DNA from: Allokutzneria multivorans
GTDB lineage: Bacteria > Actinomycetota > Actinomycetes > Mycobacteriales > Pseudonocardiaceae
Direction of reading: 5' to 3'
Length of the DNA: 64,000 nt
Assembly: GCF_039537405.1 (NCBI RefSeq)
Contig: NZ_BAABAL010000005.1
Span: 248,001-312,000, forward strand
Positions 8,260-16,405 of this stretch are shown piece by piece (the stretch's first letter is position 1; each line of letters starts with the position of its first letter). Below the pieces are notes generated by a model. It made no database searches. It saw only the letters and a list, made by a program, of their open reading frames with translations, and was not told where the DNA came from. Made by a program: the position numbers and the translations under genes.

Positions 8260-9147
8260 TCAGCGGATGACGGGGCGGCGCTGCCACACCGTCCACAGAG
8301 GACGGTAGCCTTGGCGGTACCAGAACGGCGTCGAGAACTCGTTGGCCAGGATGTGTTCCATGAGCGTGACCGGAGCGCCCGCCGCGTCGATCCGCGTGTG
8401 CACCTCCGCCACCAGCGCGCTGGCGATGCCGCCGGAGCGCGCCTCGGGCAGCACGAAGAGCTTGTTGAGGTAGGCGGTCGGCGTCGCGGTGACCATGCCC
8501 TGCGCCCAGTCCGCGCGCTCCCCCGTGTCGGCCTCGACGAACCCGACCACCGAGCCGTCGCGTTCGGCCACGAGGACGAGCCCCTCGGCCACCGCCTCGC
8601 GCGTCTCCCCGGCGAGCACCTCGCGAGCGTTCGGGCGCTCGGTGACCAGGCCGTAGCGCGCGTCGTGGCTGTGCAGCAGCACGGAGAGCTCGATGAGCAC
8701 GGGAAGATCAGCCTCCGTCGCGGGGCGGATCTCGTGCGCGACCGAAGCGGCGGGGATCGGGCGGCCTGCGGGGCGAACGGCGATGACGGACGCGGGCGCG
8801 AAGCCGTGGAACACCAGCTCCCGCACCGCGAGGCTGTCCCGGCTCGGCCAGTTCACGATCGCGGCGGAGTCGCGGTCCCCCGCCACGTAGGACGCGGCGA
8901 GGTGCTTGTCCCACTCGTCGAGCAGGGCGCCGAGTTCTTCGGGCGCACCAGTGCGAAGCCGCGCCCGCAGGACGTTGCGATGCGTCGCCGCCCACAACGC
9001 CACCTCGGGGCTGCTGTGCTCAGCCCCGAAGAAACCGACCGCACCAGGCACGTCGATCCGCGTGGTGTCGGAGGGCGGCGTGGTGACCGGGAACAGCGGA
9101 TCGAGCGCGGCCAGCCGCTCGTAGTGGCTCTGAACGACGTCTTCCAT
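8260..9147 (-). CDS. GNAT-family N-acetyltransferase, tandem paralogue 1
   Basis: 295 residues from ATG 9147, which overlaps the stop of the upstream paralogue (TGATG). The N-terminal half is a second, less conserved domain; the C-terminal half (about 160-295) is a GNAT fold with the acetyl-CoA loop seen as LPEARSGGIASALVAEVHT and a final beta strand FSTPFWYRQGYRPLWTVW. Such enzymes transfer an acetyl group from acetyl-CoA to an amine; the substrate is not indicated. It is clearly a duplicate of the next gene: the order of motifs and the C-terminal sequence are nearly the same. Confidence 0.85.
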   Translation of the reverse strand: MEDVVQSHYERLAALDPLFPVTTPPSDTTRIDVPGAVGFFGAEHSSPEVALWAATHRNVLRARLRTGAPEELGALLDEWDKHLAASYVAGDRDSAAIVNWPSRDSLAVRELVFHGFAPASVIAVRPAGRPIPAASVAHEIRPATEADLPVLIELSVLLHSHDARYGLVTERPNAREVLAGETREAVAEGLVLVAERDGSVVGFVEADTGERADWAQGMVTATPTAYLNKLFVLPEARSGGIASALVAEVHTRIDAAGAPVTLMEHILANEFSTPFWYRQGYRPLWTVWQRRPVIR

Positions 9148-10043
9148 CAACGCACCGCCGGTCGCCGCTGCCAAGTAGTCCACAGTGGACGGTATCCGTG
9201 GCGGTACCAGAAGGGGGTCGAGAACTCGTTGTGCAGCACGTGTTCCAACACCGTGGCCGGGATTCCTCGATCGTCGAGCTTCGCGTGCACATCGGCGACG
9301 AGCGCACCGCCGACGCCGGAAGCGCGCACGTCGGGCCGGACGAAGAGCTTGGCGATGTAGGCGGAGGGTGAGGCCGAGGTCAAGCCCCGCATCCACGCGG
9401 CGCGCTCGCCCACCATCGCTTCGACGAGGCCGATCACCTCGCCGTCCTGCTCAGCGACCATCGTCAAGCCCTCACCGAACTCGACGGCACCGCGCACGCT
9501 CTCGCCGAACAGTTCCCGGACTTGGGGGCGCTCGGTGAGCATGCCGTACTGCGTAGCATGTCTGTGCAGCTCAACGGAAAGCTCGGTGAGCGCGGGGATG
9601 TCCGACGGCTCAGCCGGGCGGATCCTGTGCCCGGCAGACACGGGCGGCGACAGCTGACCCGCCGGGCGCACGGCGATGACCGTCGCGGTCGCGAAGCCGT
9701 GAAACACCAACTCCCGCAAGGCAACGCTGTCCCGACTGGGCATTCTGACGATGGCTGACTCGTCGCGGTCGCCGGGTGTGCACGACTCCGCGAGCAGCTT
9801 CTCCCACTCGTCGAGCAGGCCGCCCAGCTCCTCAGCACTGCCGGTGGCGAGCCGGGGGCGGAGGGTGTGCGTGCGCGCCGCGGCCCAGATCGCGGTGGCC
9901 GGGTCGCTGACTTCGTCGGCGTAGTAGCCCACCGCGCCCGGAGCTTCGACGAGCTGCCCAGTCGGACGCACGCCGCCGGGCAGCAGCGGGTCGAGCGCCG
10001 CCAGCCGGGCGAAATGGCTGCGAGCGACGTCATCGGCGGTCAT
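9147..10043 (-). CDS. GNAT-family N-acetyltransferase, tandem paralogue 2
   Basis: 298 residues from ATG 10043. It has the same two-domain layout as its neighbour: an N-terminal domain with PGDRDESAIVRMPSRDS, then a GNAT domain with VRPDVRASGVGGALVADVHA as the cofactor loop and FSTPFWYRHGYRPLWTTW at the end. Both genes are in one short transcript with a one-base stop/start overlap. The strong similarity at both ends indicates a local tandem duplication followed by divergence, perhaps to form a heterodimer or to widen the substrate range. Substrate unknown. Confidence 0.85.
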   Translation of the reverse strand: MTADDVARSHFARLAALDPLLPGGVRPTGQLVEAPGAVGYYADEVSDPATAIWAAARTHTLRPRLATGSAEELGGLLDEWEKLLAESCTPGDRDESAIVRMPSRDSVALRELVFHGFATATVIAVRPAGQLSPPVSAGHRIRPAEPSDIPALTELSVELHRHATQYGMLTERPQVRELFGESVRGAVEFGEGLTMVAEQDGEVIGLVEAMVGERAAWMRGLTSASPSAYIAKLFVRPDVRASGVGGALVADVHAKLDDRGIPATVLEHVLHNEFSTPFWYRHGYRPLWTTWQRRPAVR

Positions 10044-10084
10044 GCGGCCCTTCCTACCTCCGCACGTCCACCTTGTCTTCTGAA

Positions 10085-11296
10085 TTAAACGTAGAGTTCA
10101 CCGTTCGCGGCAACGAGAACACCCGCACGGACGACGAGGGTCCGCACTCCGCGATCCATCACGGCCGCCGCCACCGAGTCGCCCGGCACGACGACGAGGT
10201 CGGCGGAGTCGCCCTCGATCATACGGTGGCGGTCGACGCCGAGCGCGTGCGCTCCACCCCGGCTGGCGATGTCCACGCACATCTCGATCTCGTCATCGGC
10301 GCGGAAACCGTTGCGGTAGGCCAACTGCCACGCGCGGTCGAGCATGTCGGCGTTGCCGTAGGGGGACCAGTAGTCGCGGATGCCGTCCTGACCGAGCCCG
10401 ATGCGCACCCCGGCCCGCCGCAGTCGGCGCAGCGGCAGCGGGTTCGCCCGACCACCCGCCACGGTGGTGACCGCGACGTCGTTGGACGCCAACAGGTCGA
10501 TCAGCGCGACCTGACGATCGGAGTCCACAGTGGACAGTGCGAACGCGTGGCTGATCGTCACCCGGCCCGCCATGCCGAGCGCGGCGGTGCGCTCGCAGAT
10601 CAGCTCGATCTCGAAGGCGCCCAGCTCTCCGGCGTCGTGCAGGTGCACGTCCACTCCGCGCTGGTGCCGCTCGGCGAGGCCGAAGACGATGTCGAGGTGG
10701 CGCACGGGATCGCGGTCGTAGCCGGCGGGGTCGATGCCGCCGACGATGTCCGCGCCCGCGCGCAGCGCCTGGTCGAGCAGGTCCTGCGTGCCGGGATCGC
10801 GCAGGATTCCGCACTGCGGGAAGGCGACGACCTGCACGGCGGCGCGCGCGGAGTGCGCTTCCTTCGCCGCGAGCACGCCTTCGAGCCGCTCCAGGCCGGA
10901 GTCCGTGTCGACCTGCGCGTGGCTGCGGACGAGCGTCGCGCCCGCCGCGATGGTGCGGCCGAGGGTGTGGGTGGCGCGCTCGGCAACGCTCTTCTCCGCC
11001 GAACGCCAGTGCGCGCGGTCGTTGTCGATCAACCCGGCGAGACCCGGTCCGGCGGTGTGCTCGCGGAAGGGCAGCCCGAGCCGGGTGGAGTCGAGGTGCG
11101 CGTGCGCGTCGGCGAAGGCGGGCAGCAGCACACCGCCGCGCCCGTCCACGACGGCGACGCCGTCCGGGGCGGGGATGCCGGGCTGGATGGCGGCGATGGA
11201 GCCGCCCTGGCAGAGGACGTCCGTCTCGGGGCCGCCAGCGGTGTGGGGCCAGGGGCGCACCGAACGGATCAGGAGATCACCGGTCACCCAGGCCAC
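10085..11296 (-). CDS. Amidohydrolase, cytosine-deaminase-like
   Basis: 403 residues. Metal site motifs are in the usual order: DAHAHLD (HxH), DVHLHD, ISHAF, then LGQDGIRDYWSPYGNADML holding the catalytic Asp. The last motif is typical of cytosine deaminases and the related N-isopropylammelide hydrolases, so deamination or hydrolysis of a pyrimidine- or triazine-like ring is likely. GTG 11296 is used here; GTG 11287 is also in frame. A VanZ-like gene starts 38 bases away on the other strand, so promoters are shared in that gap. Confidence 0.82.
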   Translation of the reverse strand: MAWVTGDLLIRSVRPWPHTAGGPETDVLCQGGSIAAIQPGIPAPDGVAVVDGRGGVLLPAFADAHAHLDSTRLGLPFREHTAGPGLAGLIDNDRAHWRSAEKSVAERATHTLGRTIAAGATLVRSHAQVDTDSGLERLEGVLAAKEAHSARAAVQVVAFPQCGILRDPGTQDLLDQALRAGADIVGGIDPAGYDRDPVRHLDIVFGLAERHQRGVDVHLHDAGELGAFEIELICERTAALGMAGRVTISHAFALSTVDSDRQVALIDLLASNDVAVTTVAGGRANPLPLRRLRRAGVRIGLGQDGIRDYWSPYGNADMLDRAWQLAYRNGFRADDEIEMCVDIASRGGAHALGVDRHRMIEGDSADLVVVPGDSVAAAVMDRGVRTLVVRAGVLVAANGELYV

Positions 11297-11334
11297 ACTA
11301 TCCCGCTACACCCGACAAGGCAGCATCCACGCCT

Positions 11335-11850
11335 GTGTATCTCTTCGACGTCCACGTGCCACTCACGTGGTGGACCGGACTCGGCCTCCTGGTCGGCGGC
11401 GTGGCGAGCCTTCTGCTCTGGCGCCCGCTCGCCGCGCGGACCGGCTGGCACCACGGCTGGACGCTGGTGTCGTTGTTGCTGCTCAGCTCGACGCTGGCGC
11501 TGACCTTCGGCCCCGGCGCGGAGCTGCGTCCGCCGACACTGACGCAGTGCCTGCCGACGCGCGCGAGCAAGCTGCTGCGGTCGCTCGCCCAGCTCGCGGG
11601 GGACCTGGAGAACTCGCTGAACATCATCGTGCTCGCACCCGTGGTGATCGCGGTCGTGCTGGCCACCCGGCGCACCGCGTACGGCGTGTGGCTCGCGCTC
11701 CTCCTGCCGGGCGTCATCGAGGTCGTGCAGACCCAGATCGCCGGGCGCGTGTGCTCGACCGCCGACTACTTGGCGAACGCGCTCGGCGGAGTGCTCGCCG
11801 CTGTGGTCACGGGCGCGGTTTTGCGTCGCCGACGAGCTTTCCCGGGTTGA
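11335..11850 (+). CDS. VanZ-like membrane protein
   Basis: 171 residues with four hydrophobic stretches (about 8-28, 42-60, 88-108 and 115-133) and a C-terminal hydrophobic segment. The order LENSLNIIVLAPVVIA followed by GVIEVVQTQIAGRVCSTADYLANALGG matches the VanZ-like family (N-x-x-x-F/I-P and E-x-x-Q plus D-x-x-x-N). VanZ proteins are small integral membrane proteins, originally linked to teicoplanin resistance; most actinobacterial members have no assigned job. GTG start. The 3' end overlaps the convergent FAD-enzyme gene by 44 bases. Confidence 0.75.
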   Translation: MYLFDVHVPLTWWTGLGLLVGGVASLLLWRPLAARTGWHHGWTLVSLLLLSSTLALTFGPGAELRPPTLTQCLPTRASKLLRSLAQLAGDLENSLNIIVLAPVVIAVVLATRRTAYGVWLALLLPGVIEVVQTQIAGRVCSTADYLANALGGVLAAVVTGAVLRRRRAFPG

Positions 11851-13462
11851 GCACGCCGGTCGGGTCGAGCCGCTGCTTGACCGCGCGCAGCACTTCGAGT
11901 CCGAGGTCACCGATCTCCGCCCCGAGCCACGGCGCGTGGTCGACACCGACCGCGTGGTGGTGGCTGATCGTGCCGCTGTGCCGGACGATCGCCTCGCACG
12001 CCGCGACCTTTGCCCGCTGCCACTGCCCGAGCGGGTCCTCGGCGGAGCGCGGGTTCAGCGTGGTGAAGTACAGCGAGGCACCGGTCTCGTACGCGTGCGA
12101 GATGTGGCACATCACGACCGGGCTCTTGCCTTGCGCACCAAGGGAATCGATCAGCGCTCCACGCACAGCCGTGCGCAGCGCGGTCAGGTCGTTCCACGTC
12201 GCCGCCGTCTCCAGCGTCTCGACGCACACACCCGCGTCCAGCAGCACATCGCGCTGCCGAGGCCCGTTGAACCGCCCCTTGCGCCAGGTTTCGCCCAGCG
12301 CCCGCCCGAGCGCGACCGGCCGGAACCGCTTGAGCTTGCTCAGCGCCGCCGCGCGCCGCGTCGCGAGTTCCCTAGGCGAACCGGTTTCCCAGCCGAGCAC
12401 GAGCATGCACGGCTCGGCGACACCGCGAGCGCGCAGGTAAGCCTTGAGCGCCTTGACCTTCCAGCCACCGGACAGCTCGAACGAGACCTCGGTTTCATCC
12501 ACATCGGACAGTCGCGTGACGTCCGCGAGAGCCTTTCCCTGCGCCAGCTCGCGAACCGCGTCCGCCGCGCGCTCCCACCCGTCGAGCACGAAGCCCTCAT
12601 AGTGCTTGACGCGCGGAGCGGGCCGCACGCGCAGGGTCAGCTCGGTGACCACGCCGAACAGCCCTTCGCTCCCGATCACCAAGCGCTTGAGATCCGGTCC
12701 GGCAGCCGACGCTGGCACACCGCCGAGCCGCATTTCGCCTTGCGGCGTGGCCATTCGCACTCCGATGACCATCTCTTCGAAGCGCCCGTAGCCCGCCGAC
12801 GCCTGCCCTGACGACCGCGTCACCGCGAAGCCGCCGAGCGTCGCGCGCTCGAAGGACTGCGGGAAGTGGCCGAGCGTGAAGCCGTGCGCGGCGAGCAGGC
12901 GCTCCGCGTCCGGCGCGCGAACTCCAGCGCGGAACACGGCTGTGCGCGAGATCGGATCGACCGACACCAGCTGGTCGAGGTGGACCAGGTCGAGCGAGAT
13001 CACCGCGCTCTTGTTGCCGCGCAACGCGTTCACGCCGCCGACCACGGACGTTCCGCCGCCGAAGGGAACCACGGCGATGTCGTGCTCGACGCAGACTTCG
13101 AGCACGCGCTGCACCTGCTCCGGATCGGCGGGCAGCACCACGGCGTCCGGAACGTCCAGCTCCCCCGCTCCGCGACGGCGCATCAAGTCCACATAGGACA
13201 GTCCGCCCGCGCGCCCGAGCCGGGAATCGCGGTCGACCAGCACCTGCGCCTCGCCGACCACGTCGACCAGCGCGGCCCGCGCGCCCGCTCCGAGCTGCGA
13301 GTCCCCGACGGCGAGGACCGAGCCGGGCGCCGCCGGAGTGATCGCGGTGCCCAGGCCGGTGCGAGTGCGCAGCCACCGCAGCGCGTGCGGCGGCAGGTGC
13401 GCTTCGGCGGCGGGGGCAGAGGTCCAGCTCCCGCGAAGGGTGTGGTCGATGCGCTGGTTCAC
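11807..13462 (-). CDS. FAD-linked oxidase, alkyldihydroxyacetone-phosphate-synthase-like
   Basis: 551 residues from GTG 13462; a longer start at 13480 would overlap the divergent TetR start codon. The N-terminal FAD-binding (PCMH) domain has VVPFGGGTSVVGG and the following strand-helix ISLDLVHLDQL; the C-terminal cap has SGTISHHHAVGVDH, the His-rich motif of alkyl-DHAP synthases, and ends in PTGVLNPGKL. In eukaryotes that enzyme makes ether lipids. In actinobacteria the family is widespread and often stands next to glpD, as here, so a glycerol-3-phosphate or ether-lipid-related substrate is likely but unproven. It is divergent from TetR and probably under its control. Confidence 0.82.
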   Translation of the reverse strand: MNQRIDHTLRGSWTSAPAAEAHLPPHALRWLRTRTGLGTAITPAAPGSVLAVGDSQLGAGARAALVDVVGEAQVLVDRDSRLGRAGGLSYVDLMRRRGAGELDVPDAVVLPADPEQVQRVLEVCVEHDIAVVPFGGGTSVVGGVNALRGNKSAVISLDLVHLDQLVSVDPISRTAVFRAGVRAPDAERLLAAHGFTLGHFPQSFERATLGGFAVTRSSGQASAGYGRFEEMVIGVRMATPQGEMRLGGVPASAAGPDLKRLVIGSEGLFGVVTELTLRVRPAPRVKHYEGFVLDGWERAADAVRELAQGKALADVTRLSDVDETEVSFELSGGWKVKALKAYLRARGVAEPCMLVLGWETGSPRELATRRAAALSKLKRFRPVALGRALGETWRKGRFNGPRQRDVLLDAGVCVETLETAATWNDLTALRTAVRGALIDSLGAQGKSPVVMCHISHAYETGASLYFTTLNPRSAEDPLGQWQRAKVAACEAIVRHSGTISHHHAVGVDHAPWLGAEIGDLGLEVLRAVKQRLDPTGVLNPGKLVGDAKPRP

Positions 13463-13470
13463 GGCTAGAG

Positions 13471-13497
13471 TGTGACACATGACCGCCGAATGTCACA
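13471..13497. promoter_or_regulatory. Candidate TetR operator over the divergent start region
   Basis: Inverted repeat TGTGACA (13471-13477) / TGTCACA (13491-13497) with a 13-base spacer. It covers the ATG of the TetR gene (13479) and lies 9 bases from the GTG of the divergent FAD enzyme, the position expected for autoregulation and control of both directions. Confidence 0.45.
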
Positions 13498-14201
13498 CCC
13501 CTTCGCCCGCCAGCGAGCCGGAACCGCGGCCCCCGGCGAACCGGGTGCACGACGACACCGTGCTGGACGCGGCGCGCGACTGCGTGCTGGCGCTGGGCGT
13601 GCGCCGCACCACGCTGAGCGAGGTGGCCAGGCGGGCCGGAGTCAGCCGGATGACCCTCTACCGCCGCTTCCCCGACGTCACCTCCCTCCTCGCAGCCCTC
13701 ATGACCAGGGAATTCGGCACCCTCCTGACCGCAGTCGCCACCCCAAACGCACCAAACGACCCGTTGAGGGCCGTGAACGCACTGAACGGGTCGTTCAGTG
13801 CGTTAGACGCACCAAACGACCCGTTCAGGGACAACGCCGAGCACACGCGGAGGCGGTTGGTGGCGGGAGTGGTGGCGGGGGTGCGGGGGCTCAGTGCGAG
13901 TCCGCTGCTGCGGAGCGTCCTGGAGGTGGACCCGCAGCTGCTCATCCCCTACGTCTTCGAGCGGCTGGGCAGCACGCAGCGGATCGCGGAGCAGTTCCTG
14001 CACGATCAGGTCCTCGCCGGGCACGCGGACGGCTCGATCCGGCGCGGCGACACGAGCGCGCAGGTCAGGATGCTGCTGCTGATCGCGCAGACGGTCGTGC
14101 TCTCGCTCCGGCCCGCGACATCGGACGTCGACGAGGACGCCCTGTTCGCGGAGCTGGCGCACACCCTCGACGCCGCGCTGACCCCGGAGGCGACATCGTG
14201 A
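13479..14201 (+). CDS. TetR-family regulator with an in-frame palindromic repeat insertion
   Basis: 240 residues. The DNA-binding helix-turn-helix is at about 27-72 (TTLSEVARRAGVSRMTLYRRF). Residues 90-120 are unusual: three 10-residue units of the type N-D-P-L/F-R built from a triple palindrome with 30-bp period (see the repeat at 13746-13835). They sit at the link between the DNA-binding and ligand-binding halves, where a flexible loop can be tolerated. The C-terminal ligand/dimerisation domain (122-240) looks intact. The gene is divergent from the FAD enzyme and overlaps glpD by GTGA, so it probably controls both. The inducing ligand is unknown; a glycerol-phosphate compound is a guess from context. 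Confidence 0.85.
   Translation: MTAECHTPSPASEPEPRPPANRVHDDTVLDAARDCVLALGVRRTTLSEVARRAGVSRMTLYRRFPDVTSLLAALMTREFGTLLTAVATPNAPNDPLRAVNALNGSFSALDAPNDPFRDNAEHTRRRLVAGVVAGVRGLSASPLLRSVLEVDPQLLIPYVFERLGSTQRIAEQFLHDQVLAGHADGSIRRGDTSAQVRMLLLIAQTVVLSLRPATSDVDEDALFAELAHTLDAALTPEATS
13746..13835 (+). repeat. Triple palindrome, 30-bp period, inside a coding region
   Basis: Three units with cores AACGACCCGTT, AACGGGTCGTT and AACGACCCGTT start 30 bases apart (about 13755, 13785, 13815), each flanked by CTGAA/TTCAG-like arms. The same 30-bp architecture with core ATGACTCAT occurs between genes at 47485 and 60010. Here it is read in frame as 10-residue repeats within the TetR regulator. Confidence 0.75.
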
Positions 14202-15778
14202 CAGCCACTCCGCTGCCTGCGGGCTCGTTGCGGGCCACCTCGCTCAACGCCGGGCGGCGCGCGGCCGAACTGGAAGCGCTCGCGGGCGGCCTGGTCGTGG
14301 ACGTGCTCGTGATCGGCGGCGGCGTGACCGGGGCCGGAGTCGCGCTGGACGCGGCCTCGCGCGGGCTCTCCGTGGCACTGGTCGAGGCGCACGACCTGGC
14401 GTTCGGCACGTCGCGCTGGTCGAGCAAGCTCGTCCACGGCGGCCTCCGCTACCTCGCGCGCGGCGATGTGGCGCTCGCGCACGAGAGCGCGGTCGAGCGC
14501 GGGTTGCTGATGACGCGCACGGCTCCACACCTCGTCCGAGCACTCCCGCAACTGATCCCGCTGCACGCGAAAACTCGTGCTGGACAAGGGATTTCGCGCA
14601 GCTCGGAAGCGTTCCTCTTCGCAGGCCTGCACGCTGGCGACGCGCTGCGCAGAGCCGCGCGCACTCCGACCGCCGTGCTGCCCGGACCGAGGCGCGTGCC
14701 GATCGCGGAGACGCTCGCGCTCGCTCCGGGACTGCGCCGAGCCGGGCTGCGCGGAGGATTGCTGTCCTTCGACGGCCAGCTCATCGACGACGCGCGCTTG
14801 GTCGTCACGCTGGCCAGGACTGCGGCGGGGTTCGGCGCGCGCATCCTGACCAAGGTGCGCGCGCTCAAGGTCGGCGGCGACGGCGCGGAGGTCCGCGACG
14901 AGCTGACCGGCGCGTCCTTCGACATCCGGGCGAAGTCGGTGATCAACGCCGCCGGCGTCTGGGCGGGCCAGGTCGTCGACGGCGTTCAGCTGCGGCCCTC
15001 GCGAGGCTCGCACCTCGTGCTCTCCGGCGCTGACCTGGGCATCACGCAGACCGCGCTGACCGTGCCGGTTCCGGGCGAGCGCAACCGCTACGTGCTGGTG
15101 CTGCCGCAGGCGGGCGGGCGCGTCTACCTCGGGCTCACCGACGAGCCGGTCGACCTCCCCGTGCCCGATGTGCCGGAAGTGCCGGAGTCCGATGTGGACT
15201 TCCTGCTCGGCGTCGCGTCCTCCGTGCTGGAGCGGCGGATCGGCCGGGAGCAGGTCATCGGCTCCTACGCGGGACTGCGGCCGCTGCTCGACTCCGCGAA
15301 CGGCAAGACCGCCGACATCTCGCGCAAGCACGCGGTCATGCACTCGCGCGAGGGTGTGATCACGATCGTCGGCGGCAAGCTGACGACCTACCGGCGCATG
15401 GCCGCCGACGCGGTGGACGCCCTTGTGCGGCGAAGAGATCTGCACTGCGGCGAGTCGCGAACGGACCGCGTTCCGCTCGTCGGCTCCGCGCAGCAGAGCT
15501 ATCTGTCCATTGTGGACGCTCCGAGGTCGCTCGTCGCCCGCTACGGCGCGGAGGCACCCCGTGTCAGCGCGCTCAGCGAGTTCGACGCGGAGCTGTCCGA
15601 GGAGGTCGCCGAGGGTGTCACCGCCGCCGAGGTGGTGTGGGCCGTGCGGCACGAAGGCGCGCTCGACGCCGCCGACGTGCTCGACCGGCGCACGCGCGTC
15701 GGCCTCGTTCCCGCCGAGCGCGCGAAGGCCGCCGCGCGCGTGGAATCCCTGGTGCGGCAGGCTTTGGAAGGCGTCTAG
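14198..15778 (+). CDS. glpD: Glycerol-3-phosphate dehydrogenase, aerobic (FAD-dependent)
   Basis: 526 residues from GTG 14198, overlapping the TetR stop (GTGA); the longer open frame upstream is a shadow. The FAD dinucleotide-binding loop is VIGGGVTGAG (about 36-45), followed by the GlpD signature FGTSRWSSKLVHGGLRYL and, near 390, IVGGKLTTYRRMA. It oxidises sn-glycerol-3-phosphate to dihydroxyacetone phosphate and feeds electrons to the membrane quinone pool. Co-transcription with a TetR regulator and divergence from an alkyl-DHAP-synthase-like enzyme suggest a local unit for glycerophosphate/DHAP metabolism. The end overlaps the convergent FBP-domain gene by 4 bases. Confidence 0.93.
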   Translation: MTATPLPAGSLRATSLNAGRRAAELEALAGGLVVDVLVIGGGVTGAGVALDAASRGLSVALVEAHDLAFGTSRWSSKLVHGGLRYLARGDVALAHESAVERGLLMTRTAPHLVRALPQLIPLHAKTRAGQGISRSSEAFLFAGLHAGDALRRAARTPTAVLPGPRRVPIAETLALAPGLRRAGLRGGLLSFDGQLIDDARLVVTLARTAAGFGARILTKVRALKVGGDGAEVRDELTGASFDIRAKSVINAAGVWAGQVVDGVQLRPSRGSHLVLSGADLGITQTALTVPVPGERNRYVLVLPQAGGRVYLGLTDEPVDLPVPDVPEVPESDVDFLLGVASSVLERRIGREQVIGSYAGLRPLLDSANGKTADISRKHAVMHSREGVITIVGGKLTTYRRMAADAVDALVRRRDLHCGESRTDRVPLVGSAQQSYLSIVDAPRSLVARYGAEAPRVSALSEFDAELSEEVAEGVTAAEVVWAVRHEGALDAADVLDRRTRVGLVPAERAKAAARVESLVRQALEGV

Positions 15779-16302
15779 CCCAGCACGTCGGCGACGAAGC
15801 GGTGCGCGTTCAGCTCAAGGCGGGCGATGCGGTCCTCGACGGAGAGCGTCTCGTTCGGCTGCGGTACCTCGGACTTGAGCTTGCGCCGCACGTAGAGGCA
15901 GCACGAGAGGTCGCGGCAGAGGTAGGTGCCGAGCGTGTTGCCCGCCTTGCCCGCGGCTCCCGCACGGCGAGCGGAGAACATCGCCACGTCGGTCGCGCCG
16001 TGCACGGTCGTGCAGAACGCGCACATCGACGAACGCAGCCTGCTCTTCGGCGGCGTGGTCGCGCGCAGGGACAGCCCGACCGGCGTACCGTCGTGCCAGA
16101 GCACCAGATAGGCCCTGCCGGGGGCTTTGGGGTCGCGCCAGCCGAGGAACTCCAGATCGGCCCACAGGATCGTCTCCACCCTGGCGGGCAGCGTCACGCC
16201 CTTCGCCTCACCCTTGGAGCAGTTCACGAACGACGAGCGGATCTCGTCCTGGCTGAGCGGGTCCACCAGGCGAAGGTAGGCCGGTGCGCCGGAGACGGCC
16301 AC
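15775..16302 (-). CDS. FBP-domain (treble-clef zinc finger) protein
   Basis: 175 residues. The C-terminal half has the pattern SMCAFCTTVH (CxxC ... H), then YLCRDLSCCLYVRRK, the cysteine arrangement of the elongation-factor-G-binding/fibronectin-binding FBP_C family known from FusB-like proteins. The FusB relatives bind ribosomal EF-G through this zinc finger; whether this actinobacterial member does so is unknown. The N-terminal half is an alpha/beta region (TILWADLEFLGWRDP). ATG at 16302. It is convergent with glpD and divergent from the ABC transporter that follows. Confidence 0.8.
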   Translation of the reverse strand: MAVSGAPAYLRLVDPLSQDEIRSSFVNCSKGEAKGVTLPARVETILWADLEFLGWRDPKAPGRAYLVLWHDGTPVGLSLRATTPPKSRLRSSMCAFCTTVHGATDVAMFSARRAGAAGKAGNTLGTYLCRDLSCCLYVRRKLKSEVPQPNETLSVEDRIARLELNAHRFVADVLG

Positions 16303-16405
16303 CGGTTATCTGTGAACTCGGCCGCGTTGCCCGCGATCTTTTGTGCTCACGGCCGCGAGGTTGACAGACTCGGAGCAGGTCGTCGCCCACCGGAGGGAGA
16401 ACACC

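Noticed and set aside
13472..14197. Long open frame upstream of glpD
   Set aside because: It overlaps the TetR gene in another frame and has Arg-rich shadow composition.
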